The notes under the pieces were generated by a model, which saw nothing but the letters and a program-made list of their open reading frames with translations, had not been told where the DNA came from and made no database searches. Shown one piece after another: positions 1 to 12,100 of a DNA stretch of 64,000 nt. A program made the translations under genes and the position numbers. The DNA lies in the NCBI RefSeq assembly GCF_963675165.1, contig NC_087377.1, positions 12,510,632-12,574,631 on the forward strand, written 5' to 3'. How positions within the stretch are numbered: position 1 is the stretch's first letter; every line of letters begins with the position of its first letter. Origin of the DNA: Halichondria panicea (lineage: Eukaryota; Porifera; Demospongiae; Suberitida; Halichondriidae).

Positions 1-414
1 GCAAGTACTTAGGTGCAGTTTTAATGATGCTGCGGTGGACTTGTACCAGCATAAGCTCTTCTCGACGCTGTTCTAGAGTAGTCCATCGCTACGCAGCGGT
101 GAACTTGGAATGACCCTCATGCCATAATTCTGGATGCTCTCAACTTGATCTTTGAGCTTGCTGCTTGCTTGCTTCCCAGCTCCTCCCCTTCTCTGCAGCA
201 AGCTGAGCTCTGTGGTTAGAGGCGCGGTTAATATTAACTCATAGTTAGTACGGGAACATCAGAAGGAATGCTGATAAGGCTGAAACCCGTCCCCCCCTTT
301 TTATGGCTGGGGACGGGCACGCCCATCTAGATTAAAGTATAGTACAAGTCAAGTCTGAGTGTATTTATACAAAATACCTTCAAGTTACAGTGTAACTTCG
401 CAAGAGGAGATCTC
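1..414. other. Upstream flank of R1, no gene seen
   Basis: No coding exon or recognisable repeat is visible here. The stretch ends directly at the start codon of the first receptor gene, so it should contain that gene's promoter and 5' leader, but I see no convincing TATA box or other motif. Confidence 0.5.
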
Positions 415-2049
415 ATGGCTGTTAAGATATGGCATTCTTTTGTCTTCAAAATATTGGTGTATGCTGGTAAGCTAATCTAGTCTCTCTAGACAGTGAATTA
501 ATAAGTATTCCACTCTCACAGTTATAATACAATGGTTGGTTGCAGGTATACGCTTGGTGCTTGGTGGTCTGACTCGTGACTACACTGAAACCCCCTGTGC
601 TGGTGATATGATCTCCCTCACTTGTACAGTGCCTGGGGCTTTACTGGAATGGGACGTGCCTGAACCAACGAGGGACATACAACTTGATGCTGGATCTGTA
701 GTCCCATTCCAACGAAATCAGTACACAATTAACACAGCTGTGTTGACGTTGAATTCCACCAGTTCAATGTTCTCCTCCAGTTTGAGTTTCCCTGCAACGG
801 ACGGGATCACTATTGGTTGTTTTCCTCTAACAGAGCCAATGATGAGGAACGAACTCACCATACTGACAGCAAGTAAGGTTCTGGGTTCTGTAGAGACATT
901 ATGACAGGACTATGAACCTTTTCTCTACAGCTGCTCCTTTACAACCGAATGGATTCAGTAACTCAATTTTGAGTACTTTAGCAAACAAAGTTAATGTTTC
1001 TGTTCGTTGGGATCCTCCTAATGGCAGAAATGATATCACCTACACAGTGACTATCTCACCTCCGGCCCAGCTCTCTGCAACTGTCACCTCTGTCACTGTG
1101 ACTGCTCAGTATAATGTGGACTACACTGTCAGTGTTGTGGCTACCAATTGTGCTGGGAACAGTACGGCAGCTGAGTACAACTTTAGGATTGGTGAGTTTT
1201 ATTTTTGACACACAGTGTCAACTCCTCCTCAGGCAATTACTGTCCTGTGTTGACCAACCCCATGAATGGAGTGTTTGGACCAACCACCAACAGTTTGCCA
1301 GGATCCACGATAACCATCCAGTGTGATGCTGGGTATGTGTCTACTGTTACAATGGTGACATGTGAGGGTACACTCATGTGGAGTCCAGACCCTGAGGCTA
1401 TTGAGTGTACATCACTAACCACACATACTCCCACAACTCGTGAGTTAAGCTTGTGGCTGTGTATGGATATATTAATTTTATTTTGTGTTAATTTTTCACA
1501 CAGTCCCCCCTCAAATGAATTGCACAGCTTCACTACCCCCACCACGAAATGGCACCATCAGTGGTCATTCAGTACCAGCTATTCCTGGTACACGAGTGGC
1601 CTTTCAGTGTGACGATGGACTGTTCCCTGAGGGAATAATGACTGTCACCTGTCTAGCTACAGGAGAGTGGGACAGGAACACGGGGGAAATTGTCTGCAGA
1701 GGCAAGCGTATTTATTACTTGCATACACTTGTAATCATAATTATTCTCTCCTGAACCAACTACAGCTGCTCTTTGTAATTGCGCCAGCCTATCTGATAGG
1801 AGTCAATTTGATGCAGCTGTCTCCATCAGTGTGGTTGTCACGGCAGCTCTATTCACAGTCATTGGATTGTTGATGGGACTCTTGATAATGTATTTGCTCA
1901 TGCGTAAGAAGGCAGCGTACTCCCCGTCAGCTGAAGGTCAAGCTAATGTAGGACACACTGTACCAGCTGGTCCTGTTTATGAGGAGGTGTCACCCAAAGA
2001 GGAGATTGAACTGAACACTAACCAGGCGTATGGACCATTAGGACAGTGA
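415..2049 (+). CDS. R1: Ig-FN3-CCP-CCP single-pass receptor with tyrosine tail
   Basis: Predicted six-exon gene, 442 residues. Exons: 415-466 signal peptide, 546-872 Ig-like, 931-1191 FN3, 1233-1439 CCP, 1504-1701 CCP, 1766-2049 membrane segment and tail. Every internal boundary is phase 1 and the spliced length is divisible by three. The Ig exon shows the Cys pair around LTC and IGC; the FN3 exon has VRWDPP and a YNVDYTVSV strand; each CCP has four Cys and a Trp. The last exon has a hydrophobic helix (about VVVTAALFTVIGLLMGLL), then MRKK, then a cytoplasmic tail with VYEEVSP and NQAYGP. The fifth intron uses a GC donor (AG|GCAAGC). The domains indicate a cell-surface recognition or adhesion receptor; the ligand is unknown. 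The Ig exon is more diverged from the 34-54 kb copies than the rest of the gene. Confidence 0.82.
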
Positions 2050-2255
2050 AACTTCTGTTAATGTGCATGCATGCTCATGCACAATTTTGACCACTTAAGA
2101 ACAAATGTATACAGCAAAATTTGTTCATTAAAAGCCACTATATCTTTTATACTACTAAAAACGAAGCTATATTAAACGAGTGGTGCAAGCTGCGCTGTGC
2201 TAATGCCTCTCGCCATGTTTTGCTCCGCTTAAAGTGTTATATGTCACATTCAAAT

Positions 2256-2306
2256 ACTAATACCTCTTCTATAATTATATAATATGATTATAGAAGAGGT
2301 ATTAGT
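2256..2306. repeat. Short hairpin, 20-bp arms
   Basis: The arm ACTAATACCTCTTCTATAAT is followed after 11 bases by its exact reverse complement. It looks like a miniature inverted-repeat element or a fold-back remnant. No target-site duplication is clear. Confidence 0.7.
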
Positions 2307-2329
2307 TTTCTTTGTATACTGTTAAGTTA

Positions 2330-2374
2330 TTATTATGCTTTGGTGCGTATGCGCAAGCGAGGTATATATACGGT

Positions 2375-2418
<44 letters not shown>

Positions 2419-2760
2419 TAGACTGCTACAGCTGCTCAAGGATGAATCAAGTGCAAGTAAGAGTTTCTATAGGCTTCTAGCAACGTTTTCTTGGATTCTG
2501 ATTCGTGGATTTGCAAAATAATGCTTCATTCTCGAGTTATACCTAGTTTTGCTTACTTGGAAGGCCATTGAGAAGAGTGCGTAGCAAAAGAGTGTTACTA
2601 CTCTACTTAGTAGTTAGCGCTGCACTAAAATGCTAGCTATTGGTAGCTGTAACAGTGATAAGAGAGCTGCAAGGCTATTAATTTTAGACTTTGTATTTTT
2701 GGCACCATCCTCAATCATGATCGATCATTTCCCACTCCCTGAGCTTCCCTGTGTAGCAGC
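2330..2760 (+). repeat. Dispersed repeat family A, copy 1
   Basis: A block of about 430 bp, starting with GCGCAAGCGAGGTATA-type sequence and a GT run, then a stretch reading CTCAAGGATGAATCAAGTGC and CTCGAGTTATACC. It recurs at 7212-7640 in the same orientation and, inverted, at 27940-28376 and 48890-49320. It has no open reading frame; probably a non-autonomous mobile element. Confidence 0.7.
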
Positions 2761-2972
2761 CATATGTAAAAATGTTCATCATGGTAATCATATCTGTGTA
2801 TCATAGGGTCACCACCAGAGGACGTTTGACATACATGCATGAATAATTACAAGTGCTAGTGTATATTTGGCATGGACGTTATCAAGCAAGGACATCAATG
2901 CACTGAACTTATATAGTGATTCGTGCACACATGTCGATTACATAATGAGTATCCATTTATCAGCCATCTCAC

Positions 2973-3114
2973 CAGTTTGAGCAGTGTCTCCAGGAGGTTG
3001 ATGTGTTGAGGGTAGTGTCTGTGTTGTAGTGTCTCAGCACAGAGGGGGAGGAGGGAGAACACTCTGTCACCACACCCACTCACACTGCTTAGCTCTCCAA
3101 GCAGGAGATTGAAA
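2973..3114 (-). pseudogene. Orphan exon B1, helical-repeat-like protein fragment
   Basis: On the minus strand an open exon sits between a plausible AG acceptor and a GTGAGA donor, reading FNLLLGELSS...SLLPLCAETLQHR...HINLLETLLKL. It is leucine-rich and amphipathic, like a HEAT/ARM-type solenoid, but I do not recognise the family. A close copy lies at 56289-56436. Exon A1 lies upstream on the same strand at 4061-4163. The gene would extend left beyond the window, so it is either the 3' part of a real minus-strand gene or a duplicated fragment. Confidence 0.45.
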
Positions 3115-3145
3115 CTGGAGGGGGTGTACAAGACTAGAAAACTGC

Positions 3146-3393
3146 TATTACGTATAACTCTACAATTAGTGCCTCTATTTACATAACACAACACATAAGC
3201 TCATTTGAGGGATCTCTTGTGTACACTGGCTCACCCTTATCACAAACACCTTGTACATAAGCTAGCATACCTTTATCCCATACCCCATAAAGCTATAAAG
3301 CTCCATACATCGTCACGGAAACACTACAACAGTATGCTCACCAATCGTCCCACATATGGTTTCAGACAATCCTTGTTCACCTGTGTGTGTGTG

Positions 3394-3425
<32 letters not shown>

Positions 3426-4060
3426 TGTGTGTGTGCTTCTACGATTGCAATTAGGCCTCTATACGACTTTCAGGCAAACGTAGGGGGTGGGCGGTTATTT
3501 GATATGGGAAGTTCGACAGTTAACTACGGTACTAGAATTGTTCCATTTAAAAACTATGAAAATTGAAAATTATGAGCTAACCTACTACTAATTAAATGAT
3601 TGTACTTTCAAGAATCGATCCTAAAATACAACATTTGACCCGCCTAAGAGTTGAGAGCTATTTGACAAAACTGTGGAACTAGGTAAGTTTCCCTCAACAT
3701 GCTGAACAATGCTGCACAATGTAATTGCACAGCTATTGTATAATAATTATTGTACCAGGTGTCATACAGTACACAGGGGAGCATCTGTACAATGTAATTG
3801 CACATTAACTAAACACACCGTCCATGGAAACACTCTACCGTATAGCCGGTAATTTACGGGGTTCAAAACATTCGTAGCTGAGCAATATTAACAATTCGTG
3901 GGATGCATTTTTGTGGCTCTGGGATATGTAAGTCTACCTGCACAGACTCATCAATATCATGCACAACAAGATACCTTAATTCAGTTATTATAGAGCTAAT
4001 TTAATAAATTTTTGCTGCAGAAATACATCGTCCACATTTGTGTTCTAATCAACCACTCAC
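3146..4060. other. No gene; GT microsatellite and repeat fragment
   Basis: Contains a GT/GCGT microsatellite (about 3381-3440) and, at 3717-3810, an inverted copy of the 8.1-8.4 kb tandem unit (AATGTAATTGCACAGCTATTG, GTGTCATACAGTACACAGG). No coding exon is seen. Confidence 0.5.
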
Positions 4061-4163
4061 CACTTTATCGATGTGCTGCTCTATCAGCTGCACTCCCCTG
4101 GTCTGTGTGACCACCCTCCAGGTCTCCTGAGAGTAGAGCCTCACACCCACAGCCACATAGTAC
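4061..4163 (-). pseudogene. Orphan exon A1, helical-repeat-like fragment
   Basis: A minus-strand exon of 103 bp between CTCAG and GTGAGT splice sites, reading YYVAVGVRLYSQETWRVV followed by TQTRGVQLIEQHIDKV. An identical-length copy with intact splice sites lies at 30028-30130. On the minus strand it is followed by exon B1. Family not recognised; the spacing of hydrophobic residues suggests paired helices. Preservation of sequence and splice sites in two places argues that it was recently under selection. Confidence 0.5.
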
Positions 4164-4169
4164 CTGAGG

Positions 4170-5425
4170 GGATCGAGAGATAGTGAAATACAGTGGAATA
4201 ATGAACAAAGACCTTCAGAGAAAAGTAACAATGTAACAGTGCGAATTTCCTACACAAAGTATAATTCTGAGCGAAGCAAGGCTCTAATCAGAGAATTGGC
4301 GGTGGTGGTCGAAGATGACAGCGCGGACACATTCATTAGAACTATGGCTTAGTTTTAGTTGCTGTAAACTGTAACAGTTAATTGACTTCAAAGTTGGAGG
4401 AGGTGCTAGTGATTGTACTTTGTACTAAAGACATCAGCTCAATCAATTCTACAGCTCAGCTGGAGCTACAAAATGGATCTTAAATTGACGATTCAGGACA
4501 TTTACAACACACAACCTTCTGACGCACATCAACATTAGTGTATGTGATGAATACAGGTAGTGAGGTAGCACTACAGTGTATCCCTATAGATACAATCTGC
4601 AGGATAATCTCCACGTATCAAGTGGTGAACAACCTACTGTACACAGGTAAGACCAAGAGGAAGAGTATGCAACACCAATAGTCTGTACACAGGAGGCAAA
4701 CTCACTATTGCATGTAACCACAGTCACTTGAGATACAACAATAACAATAACAATGCTGATAAGGAAGAGCAATGAATAAAATTAGTGGTAATCATCACTA
4801 ACGTTTATTCATCTATTCATGCAAATTAATTTTAAGATTTTACAGTTTATACAACAGCATGTGGTTGTGACGTAGGTTAGACAGAATGCTTACTACGGTT
4901 AGTGAAGTTGCGTACTCTTCCTAATGAACTTTTAGTAAGACATTATAGTCGTTTTTACGCACAATTAAGTTTGCGAGACTATGATAATGCAAATGAGTTC
5001 TTGTTGTGCTATTATAGAGCAGCATCAATATTCGGGCCAATCAATTATCTCGTACAGAGAGCAGATTGAGAAGTTGTCTTCCACTGACAATACTCGTTGT
5101 AAGGGCTAAACAACAAATATAATCCACTACAAGCCTTCCCTTAATTGTCAGAAAAGAGCTGCATATAAAGCTTAATCCGAAACGATATAAAAGTTTAATT
5201 AAACTGCGTTGTCCTATAAATTATTATATCAATAGAACTGTTAGCTTAAGAGGAACAGCTACAGCTGCAAGGCCGGGCAGACAATGTGCCACCAGGTGGC
5301 AGTATAGATTTGCATTAATTAGGAGGGTGTGTGGCAATCAAAAATCGTTTTGCGCACAAGGAAATTTGGGATTTCCGTAGCAGCAATTTTTATCAATTAT
5401 GAACTTACAAAGTGGTAAATATAAA
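4170..5425. other. No gene; segment paralogous to 16.25-16.7 kb
   Basis: No exon is seen. The part around 4720-4890 (CACTTGAGATACAACAATAA, TTTACAGTTTATACAACAGC) matches the plus strand near 16.25-16.68 kb, showing an old segmental duplication. It lacks the inverted-repeat element present in that other copy. Confidence 0.5.
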
Positions 5426-5426
5426 G

Positions 5427-5876
5427 TCCCCGTTCCGTTTACGTAGTACGTGCATAATACACTGATACAGCGCAAATTAAACGCTAAAAAGGACGCTCAA
5501 GATAAGAGCTTTTTTCTGTTGTTAAAATTACTTTGGTCACCCATGCAGCTATAGTTATCATGCAATTTTGCAGCTTGCTAGCTTTGTATTATAGCTACAT
5601 GTAAGATAGCTATAGCAATTATGCTAAGATTAAAATATTGCAGTGAATGGTGCGTTATATTTCTTTGTTAGATCTATGTAGAACTATAGGCTTATAGCTA
5701 AGCAAAATTTAGTTGGATATTATGTTACTAGAGGATTGTCGCTTTGTATTTAAAAACACAGCACACCGCATTTGTAAAGTACAATGGTATATAGCAACGA
5801 TACAGTAAAATCCGCTTTTAATACAGTACTTATCAAAATGGAAACACTTTAAACGTACTACGCAAACGGAATGGGA
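5427..5876. repeat. Inverted-repeat element, about 450 bp
   Basis: The left end (CCCCGTTCCGTTTACGTAGT) and right end (ACGTACTACGCAAACGGAAT) are imperfect reverse complements. There is no coding capacity inside. Related pieces occur near 6455-6515 and 49910-49975. Probably a non-autonomous DNA transposon; the exact ends and target duplication are unclear. Confidence 0.5.
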
Positions 5877-5879
5877 TAT

Positions 5880-7205
5880 TGACCGATGTATACGTATATA
5901 GACAGATAACTAAGTCAGATAAGTATGGTATACTATTGCAATTGTTTTTTTGGGCGAAGCCACTATACCTAAAACATTGTGGCAATACAGCAGCATAATA
6001 ATACATGCCTCCAATTGTGTCAATACTTTACAGTGGTCTGGTCATACAAGGGTGTCCAGTATAATGCTCTCTCCAACACGTGTCACTTTCAACATCATCC
6101 TGCAATACGGTTTTTCACATAAATTCTTACAACAATAATTAATTATATAGTACCTTCAAAAAAGTACGACCACCATTTTGAAAGAACTTTAGACGTGAGA
6201 GGGAATCAGGCGTATTTTTTGCGAATGGCGTGCTTTCCCTCTAGGCAGTTGGCGTCTCACAACTATAATGTATATACATGTGAAAAGCAGTAGATCTAGT
6301 ATGTACAATAATTATAAATCAACATAGCATCAAGTATGTACAGCATATAGCTAAGTAACTAGTCTAGCTACGATACTCGAGGTGACTAGGATTGTCTCTT
6401 TGTTTGTTTTTTTGCAAAATGTATACTTGCAACGTGCAACGGTAAATTGCAACGCTTTTAATACAGTGTAAACGTACTGGCGTACTACATAAACGGAACT
6501 TATATTGACCGCTTACAATAATAGTGCAACATACGCTATGATAAGTACAGTCGAAACGGCAGTGGTTCTTAGTCAGACATGCATGCAATGAAACTAAGTT
6601 TTATGTGTTAACGAATAGCTATAGCGCTCCGGACATTCACCGGGACCAGAGTAGTCTCACAGTAAAGAAGCCAGAACTCAAGTGTGGCTGTATAGTGCGC
6701 ATTTGATGTATCAAGCTTTAAAATGAAACTGTATTTAGCTAGCTTCAATGCATGTGTACAAGGTTTAATTTATACTTTTTAGCTTTTACCCAACTAAGCT
6801 TTTTACCATTTGAAAATCTGTCAAAACAAATCACTTTTTTTGCTGAGGCTATCTATCCTAGCTAGCTGTTAACGCAGTGCCATGGCATCTAAGTGAAAAT
6901 ACACACACAAACAAACACACTTACTATACCGTCTTTCTTCTAATTACAGCGCTGCTGAAGATTTTCAGTGGCGCACAAATAGAACAAGAAAACCATAATT
7001 CCAGTTTGGCACTTATAATATTATTTAGAGTGGTGCTTAGCAACGTAGAGTACTATAGTATAGCTGTTTCCACGAAGCTATCAGATCAGTTGTACATGTA
7101 GCCTCGAATTAAGGATGCGTTATTTCTAATTATGTAAGCGCTAGCAACTTGGCGCTTAATTGGATAATTTATTTTGTGAATTTGGCCCTTTAATTAGAGT
7201 GGCAC
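5880..7205. other. No gene seen
   Basis: AT-rich non-coding sequence with a fragment of the preceding inverted-repeat family (about 6455-6515). No supported exons. Confidence 0.45.
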
Positions 7206-7211
7206 TGTAAT

Positions 7212-7640
7212 TATGCCTCGCGGTGCACATACGCAAGCGAGGTATACGGTAGTGTGTTTGTGTGTGTGCATGTGTGTGTGTGTGTAGACTATTTCAGCTG
7301 CTCAAGGATCAATGAAGTGCAAGTAAGAGTTTCTATAGGCTTCTAGTCATGTTTTCTTGGCTTGCTATTTGTGGATTTGCAAAATAAAGCTTCGTTCTCG
7401 AGTTATGCCTAGTTTTGCTTACTTGGAATGCCATTGCAGCCTTTTCAGAAGAGTCTGTAGCAAAACTCGTTCACCGAGTGTTGCTACTCTACTTAGTAGT
7501 TAGTTCTGCACTAGAACGCTAGCTGCAACCAAGAGTGAGAAGAGAGCTGCAAGGCTCTGCTGACTTGCAGCCATTAATTTTAGCTTTAGGCATCAATCGT
7601 TTTTAACAACAATCATGTGTCGATCACTACCCACTATTTG
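7212..7640 (+). repeat. Dispersed repeat family A, copy 2
   Basis: Same family as 2330-2760, including the shared words CAAGCGAGGTATACGGTAGT and CTCGAGTTATGCC. It ends near AACAACAATCATG; the inverted copy at 27940-28376 has the same end. Confidence 0.7.
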
Positions 7641-7870
7641 AGTTTCCCTGGGATTGCATGCGCAGCAAAAATAATATAAAAGCTAGCTATTAGTAGTTTT
7701 ATGTTATGTAGCTTTGGCACCTCCACCGAGGCATCAGCACCCGCGGTGCTTTCATTAGAAGAAGTAAATAACTCACTTATTGTGCTATGAAACTTGGGCA
7801 ATATAGGCTTCAATTGGTCTCCACTTTGTTGAGCCCCATTCAACCTTTTACTTGCTTGTCCTTCCTGCAT
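7634..7870 (-). other. Possible coding fragment of unknown nature
   Basis: A minus-strand open stretch of 78 codons containing ISELFTSSNESTAGADASVE. The part ESTAGADASVEVPK is repeated in the other orientation near 27837-27880, beside the inverted copy of repeat family A, so it may belong to a mobile repeat rather than a host gene. No family recognised. Confidence 0.2.
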
Positions 7871-8099
7871 AATTATTATATTGTAGAGTTATTATACAGG
7901 GTGTCATACAGGATTTTAAAGTATAGAGGGGGGAAATATAAGGCATTCTTTTAAAAAAAGTCAACTGCATGTTATTTCAATACCCTGGTTAGTAGCTATG
8001 GATACTCAGTCATACAACATTACTAATACCTGAATGCAAATTTTAGGGGGGGGTTGGAGCCAGGGGGGATACTCCCCCTGTGTACTGTATGACACCCTG

Positions 8100-8392
8100 G
8101 TACAATTGGTACAATAATTATTATACAATAGCTGTGCAATTACATTGTACAGATGCTCCCCTGTGTACTGTATGACACCTGGTACAATACAATATAGCTG
8201 TGCAGTTACATTGTACAGATGCTCCCTTGTGTACTGTACGACACCTGGTACAATACAATAGTTGTGCAATTAGATGCTCCCTTGTGTACTGTACGACACC
8301 TGGTACAATACAATAGCTGTGCAATTACATTGTACAGATGCTTCCTTGTGTACTGTATGAAACCCTGGTACAATAATTATTATACAATAGCT
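8100..8392. repeat. Tandem repeat, about 60-65 bp units
   Basis: Four to five imperfect copies of a unit containing GCTGTGCAATTACATTGTAC, AGATGCTCCCTTGTGTACTG and ACACCTGGTACAATA. One copy is shortened. An isolated inverted copy lies at 3717-3810. Short open frames across it come from the repetition and are not genes. Confidence 0.8.
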
Positions 8393-8414
8393 GTGCTTTT
8401 GGTTGATATCTCAT

Positions 8415-8564
8415 TTAAGCGCATACTCAATTTAGCATTAATTACAAATTCGCTAAAATTTGCTAATTAGTACCCGTACTATATAATATACTATTATAAA
8501 CGGGTACTAATTTTAGCAAATTTTAGCGAATTTGTAATTAATGCTAAATTGAGTATACGCTTAA
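8415..8564. mobile_element. 150-bp fold-back MITE flanked by TTAA
   Basis: Arms of roughly 60 bp are near-perfect reverse complements (GCGCATACTCAATTTAGCAT at the left, its complement at the right) around a short AT centre. TTAA sits exactly at both ends (8415-8418 and 8561-8564), as expected for a piggyBac-type target duplication. It encodes nothing. Confidence 0.75.
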
Positions 8565-8572
8565 AAGACAAA

Positions 8573-8770
8573 TTATAATATACTTTTGTATGGTGTACTT
8601 TTGAGAGATGATAATAAGCAAGCTCTCTTTTTCATCTGTATCTGACTCCAAACTTTCCATTCAGCCTTAAAACTCATGTAACTTGCATGTACATCTTGTG
8701 CTGATGAATTTGCTACAAATCCGCCAAAATCAGTACCCTTAAAACAGTTGATACATGAGACATCAACCAA
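8573..8770 (-). other. Open stretch of unknown nature
   Basis: 65 codons on the minus strand (contains SCINCFKGTDFGGFV and FKAEWKVWSQIQMKK). The composition looks more protein-like than the surroundings, but no family is recognised and no clear splice context supports it. It may be a transposase relic. Confidence 0.15.
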
Positions 8771-9056
8771 AATGATTGACCCTTATAATTATATAGTTGA
8801 TGTGGTGGGTAGGTGAGTAGAGCATTGCGTAGTAAATACTGATGTGTGCAACTGCTTGAGGCTCCAAAAACCCTCGTGTTGATAGGGGGGTAATAGAGGG
8901 ATTTGAAAACAGAATCCTCCTCAAGTCCCCCATGTTAACCCGACCCCTCCTAGAGTAGTGAGGCGACAGATAGGTGCATTAACTTCACACTCATTACCAC
9001 TGACTATAGATCTACCACATGCCAATATCAATTGTACTGACTGCATACTCACCAGC

Positions 9057-9180
9057 ATCACAGGAGTTTCTTTGCTAGTTGCTCCTTTCCAATCTTACTG
9101 AGATGGTCCTCCAGCTCTCTCCATATATATCGGTCGTAGAACAACTCTTCATTCACTCACTTCTTCAATTTTGTCAACAG
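9057..9180 (-). pseudogene. Decayed death-domain second-half exon
   Basis: The minus strand reads WRELEDHLSKIGKEQLAKKL followed by a stop codon where intact copies continue. It matches the second death-domain exon of R2 (WRELADHLSKIGEEQLSKDL). The first part of the exon is not in frame. This is a pseudogenised copy of the death-domain module. Confidence 0.65.
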
Positions 9181-12100
9181 TTGAGATAAACCAGGGTACT
9201 AGGTAAAGGGTCATATCTACAATCATGAGATAACTATATGAAGGAGGGTCACAGTAGAAAAAAGACCATTACATTAGCTTGCAGAGCATCTACTTTTCTT
9301 ACATGAATCAAGTGTGTCACCATCACTCCAGCAAGATATCAGGCTGACAATTATATTATAGAGGTCCTAATGTATCGAGGGTGATAACATACAGTCATGA
9401 GAGTTTATGGGAGTTGTCTTGTTACTAGCTATCACATGCACTATACTCACATGCAGTTACAGCTTATACAGCTGGGATATAATTAATACACAGACACACA
9501 CACACATGCACAGTCAGCTTTACTGTATTCCTCTGTGGCTACGCCCCGAGGCATAATATATAATATTATAGGCATGATCTGCCACCTATTAGTCACTATT
9601 AACACTCTCATTTTGCTCATTTTGCGCACCCATGTATAATAGTCAAAGAAAGTGAGATAGAATATATAGTGGATTTTAATTGTTACGAAATCTGGACAAG
9701 GTATCCACAAAACCAGCATTATAATTATACTTGCAGTTTTGTGGCAGCAGTGCGACTTCCAGAGATTGAATACTTGATTTGGTAAAGAGTGTTAACCAAA
9801 CATATGAAAAACAAACATTGTTCATTAGCTTTTAGACATCAATTTTTTACCAAACACAATTAATCTCTACATGCACTGGTCTCTAGATTTATAGCGTTAT
9901 ACCTACAACCAATTATTTATTATTAGAAAGGAGGAACGAGTTACTCCCCACTCATGACCAATGAAAAAGTGCCTATGCTGACAGCCAGAGGTTAACACCC
10001 GTTAGCTTATTATTAGAATGTGCTGGATCTGAACAATTTACCCGGTTAATTTTCTCTTTCCGTTCTAATACTTGAAAATAAAAATCGGCCTGGGAACGAG
10101 GCTACCACAAACAGACCAGCTGATGTTCAATTTACAAATGCCGCAGCAATCCATATACACATGATTATACAAGTTGTGTATACATGCAACTGTATTATGT
10201 CATTGTGTATATACATTAATTTTTTGTTGTTATTATTATGTGTATGTGTGTGCACTTGACTAATGTGTACATTGTTTACTTAGTTAATTTGTACTATAGC
10301 TATGGTTTCTGTTATAGGTATGTTAAGTAGGTTAATTACTTCCTGTGGAACAGAGCCTCCTTTTGTGTTAACAATAGATTCTTTGTTGTAAAGAGGCCCT
10401 GTGTGTCTCTCTTGTTTTTGGTGCATGTATGATCTCTGTTTTGTCAGTTGTTACTTTTGTCTATCTTGTTTAATGTTAAATCCTTGTCAAATCTTGAGCT
10501 GACTCCGCCGCTTAGCTAGTTCTAGCACTCAACTCTGCCAACATTTTTTACGTACAGCTGAAAGTTAGAGCTATAATTATATAGCTGACTATTTAAGAAT
10601 ACATAGCCTAAACATGATCATACTTGAAAAATAATTTGTATAAATGCTTGTATTATACCTGTTTCAAATAATTATATAGAGATACATGCATAATTATAGA
10701 GAATTAAAGCACCAATGAATTCATTATGATACTATAGCTCTGCGCGTGCATGCAGGGTGATGACCTAATGTAGGAGGGAACAATACAAAGACAATTGGCA
10801 TGATGACTTGATGCAAAGTGTTGTCATGTGTGCTAAAAGTTGTCAGTATAAGCCGTTAAAATACAATCAAAGGCTATATATATAGCATTCCTATTATGAT
10901 TGATACATTATGGTAACAATGTAAGAATCATCCAAAGGACAATGGAGCTCTATATATAACTAACCTCATAGATACCCACAGTGTATACACCATGTCATAT
11001 ACCGTATAGCGCGACAGTGTCAACAGAATTAACATGTATAGGTCCAGCCACAGTGATGAGGGTGGATGGTAGAGTGGCTGAATTAATTGGCAAACATTTC
11101 GTACAAAGGTGACAATTACATTATTTCGTAAACATCATGACAATTAAGGCGCCATGGACTCTAAACTTAGCGCCAACTAATTTTCTTGGTTCTAATTGGG
11201 CGCCAAATGAAGCCATCAAATCTATATTTATCTTGCAATTTCAAAGTGGCTGTCACACAAAATGAGGCTCCAGTTGAGACTCATACATTTTTCTCCATGT
11301 AAAATTAATCTTTTATGGCGCCTAAATAATTTAAGCAGAAAATCAAGTGTGTTTGAGTAATGTTGAACCAACGGAACTTCCCTATTACATAGGGAGTTAC
11401 TCACAAGTAGTGAATACACTTAAGGTGTTTACTGTTGACGCTATTGGTGCTGTTATTGCTCAGGAGTGCATGTTATGATATGAATTTTCGCAAGATAAGG
11501 TAATCCCAATCACTACTTATAATAACTAGCACAATAAACGAGTATTACAATTAATACTAGCTATAGCTATAGTGGCCTAGTTATACTATGCACACACAGT
11601 ATTAAATATAACACATTATGCATTATATATAATTATGCTATGAGTGTTTATAGCAACTAGGAAGCAACAGATATACATGTAGGCCTCCTTCAACAGGCCT
11701 CTTCATGAAGTGCAGTAGGCGTGAGAACGAGGCTAAGCCTAACATGCATGAATATTTCAAGGCAGGAAAAACTGACATGCATTTGCCTCAATATAGTATA
11801 GAGATACATAATTATATAGGAAACTGAGATGACCCAATATTAATAGTAAAATAACAACAGTACTTGGCATCATGTATAAAGTGTGTGGGTTAAAATTAAT
11901 TATCATGTACTCAAAAGCTTTGTCACCTATGTGTAAAATTAGGGGCTATAAATTTCTATCAATGCAGATCTATTGATTCTATTACAGGTACGTTATAAAA
12001 GCCACCCAAGCTTCCCCCAATGCCTAAAAGCCTAAGCACAAATTAAATTAGGCTGGGGTAAGGTGAATTCCAGCTAGACACACCCAACAGTGTCAATTGG

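Larger units (their letters stand above)
2050..2972. other. R1 3' flank with hairpin and dispersed repeat
   Basis: No gene seen. The start is presumably the R1 3' untranslated region. The rest holds a small perfect-arm hairpin (2256-2306), a GT microsatellite (about 2384-2414) and one copy of a dispersed repeat, both listed separately. Confidence 0.5.

Noticed and set aside
1237-1545. Antisense open frames over the CCP exons (also near 35018, 46561, 52103, 54328)
   Set aside because: Shadows of the conserved plus-strand CCP exons; they recur only because the sense exons are conserved.
1927-1995. Strict ITIM in the array tail (PVYEEV)
   Set aside because: The residue two before Tyr is Pro, outside the ITIM consensus; it is closer to a Src-family SH2 ligand. 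Only R2 has strict ITIMs.
8006-8470. Several overlapping open frames with CIVPGV / CTRCHTVH repeats
   Set aside because: They come from the 60-65 bp tandem repeat and have no gene context.
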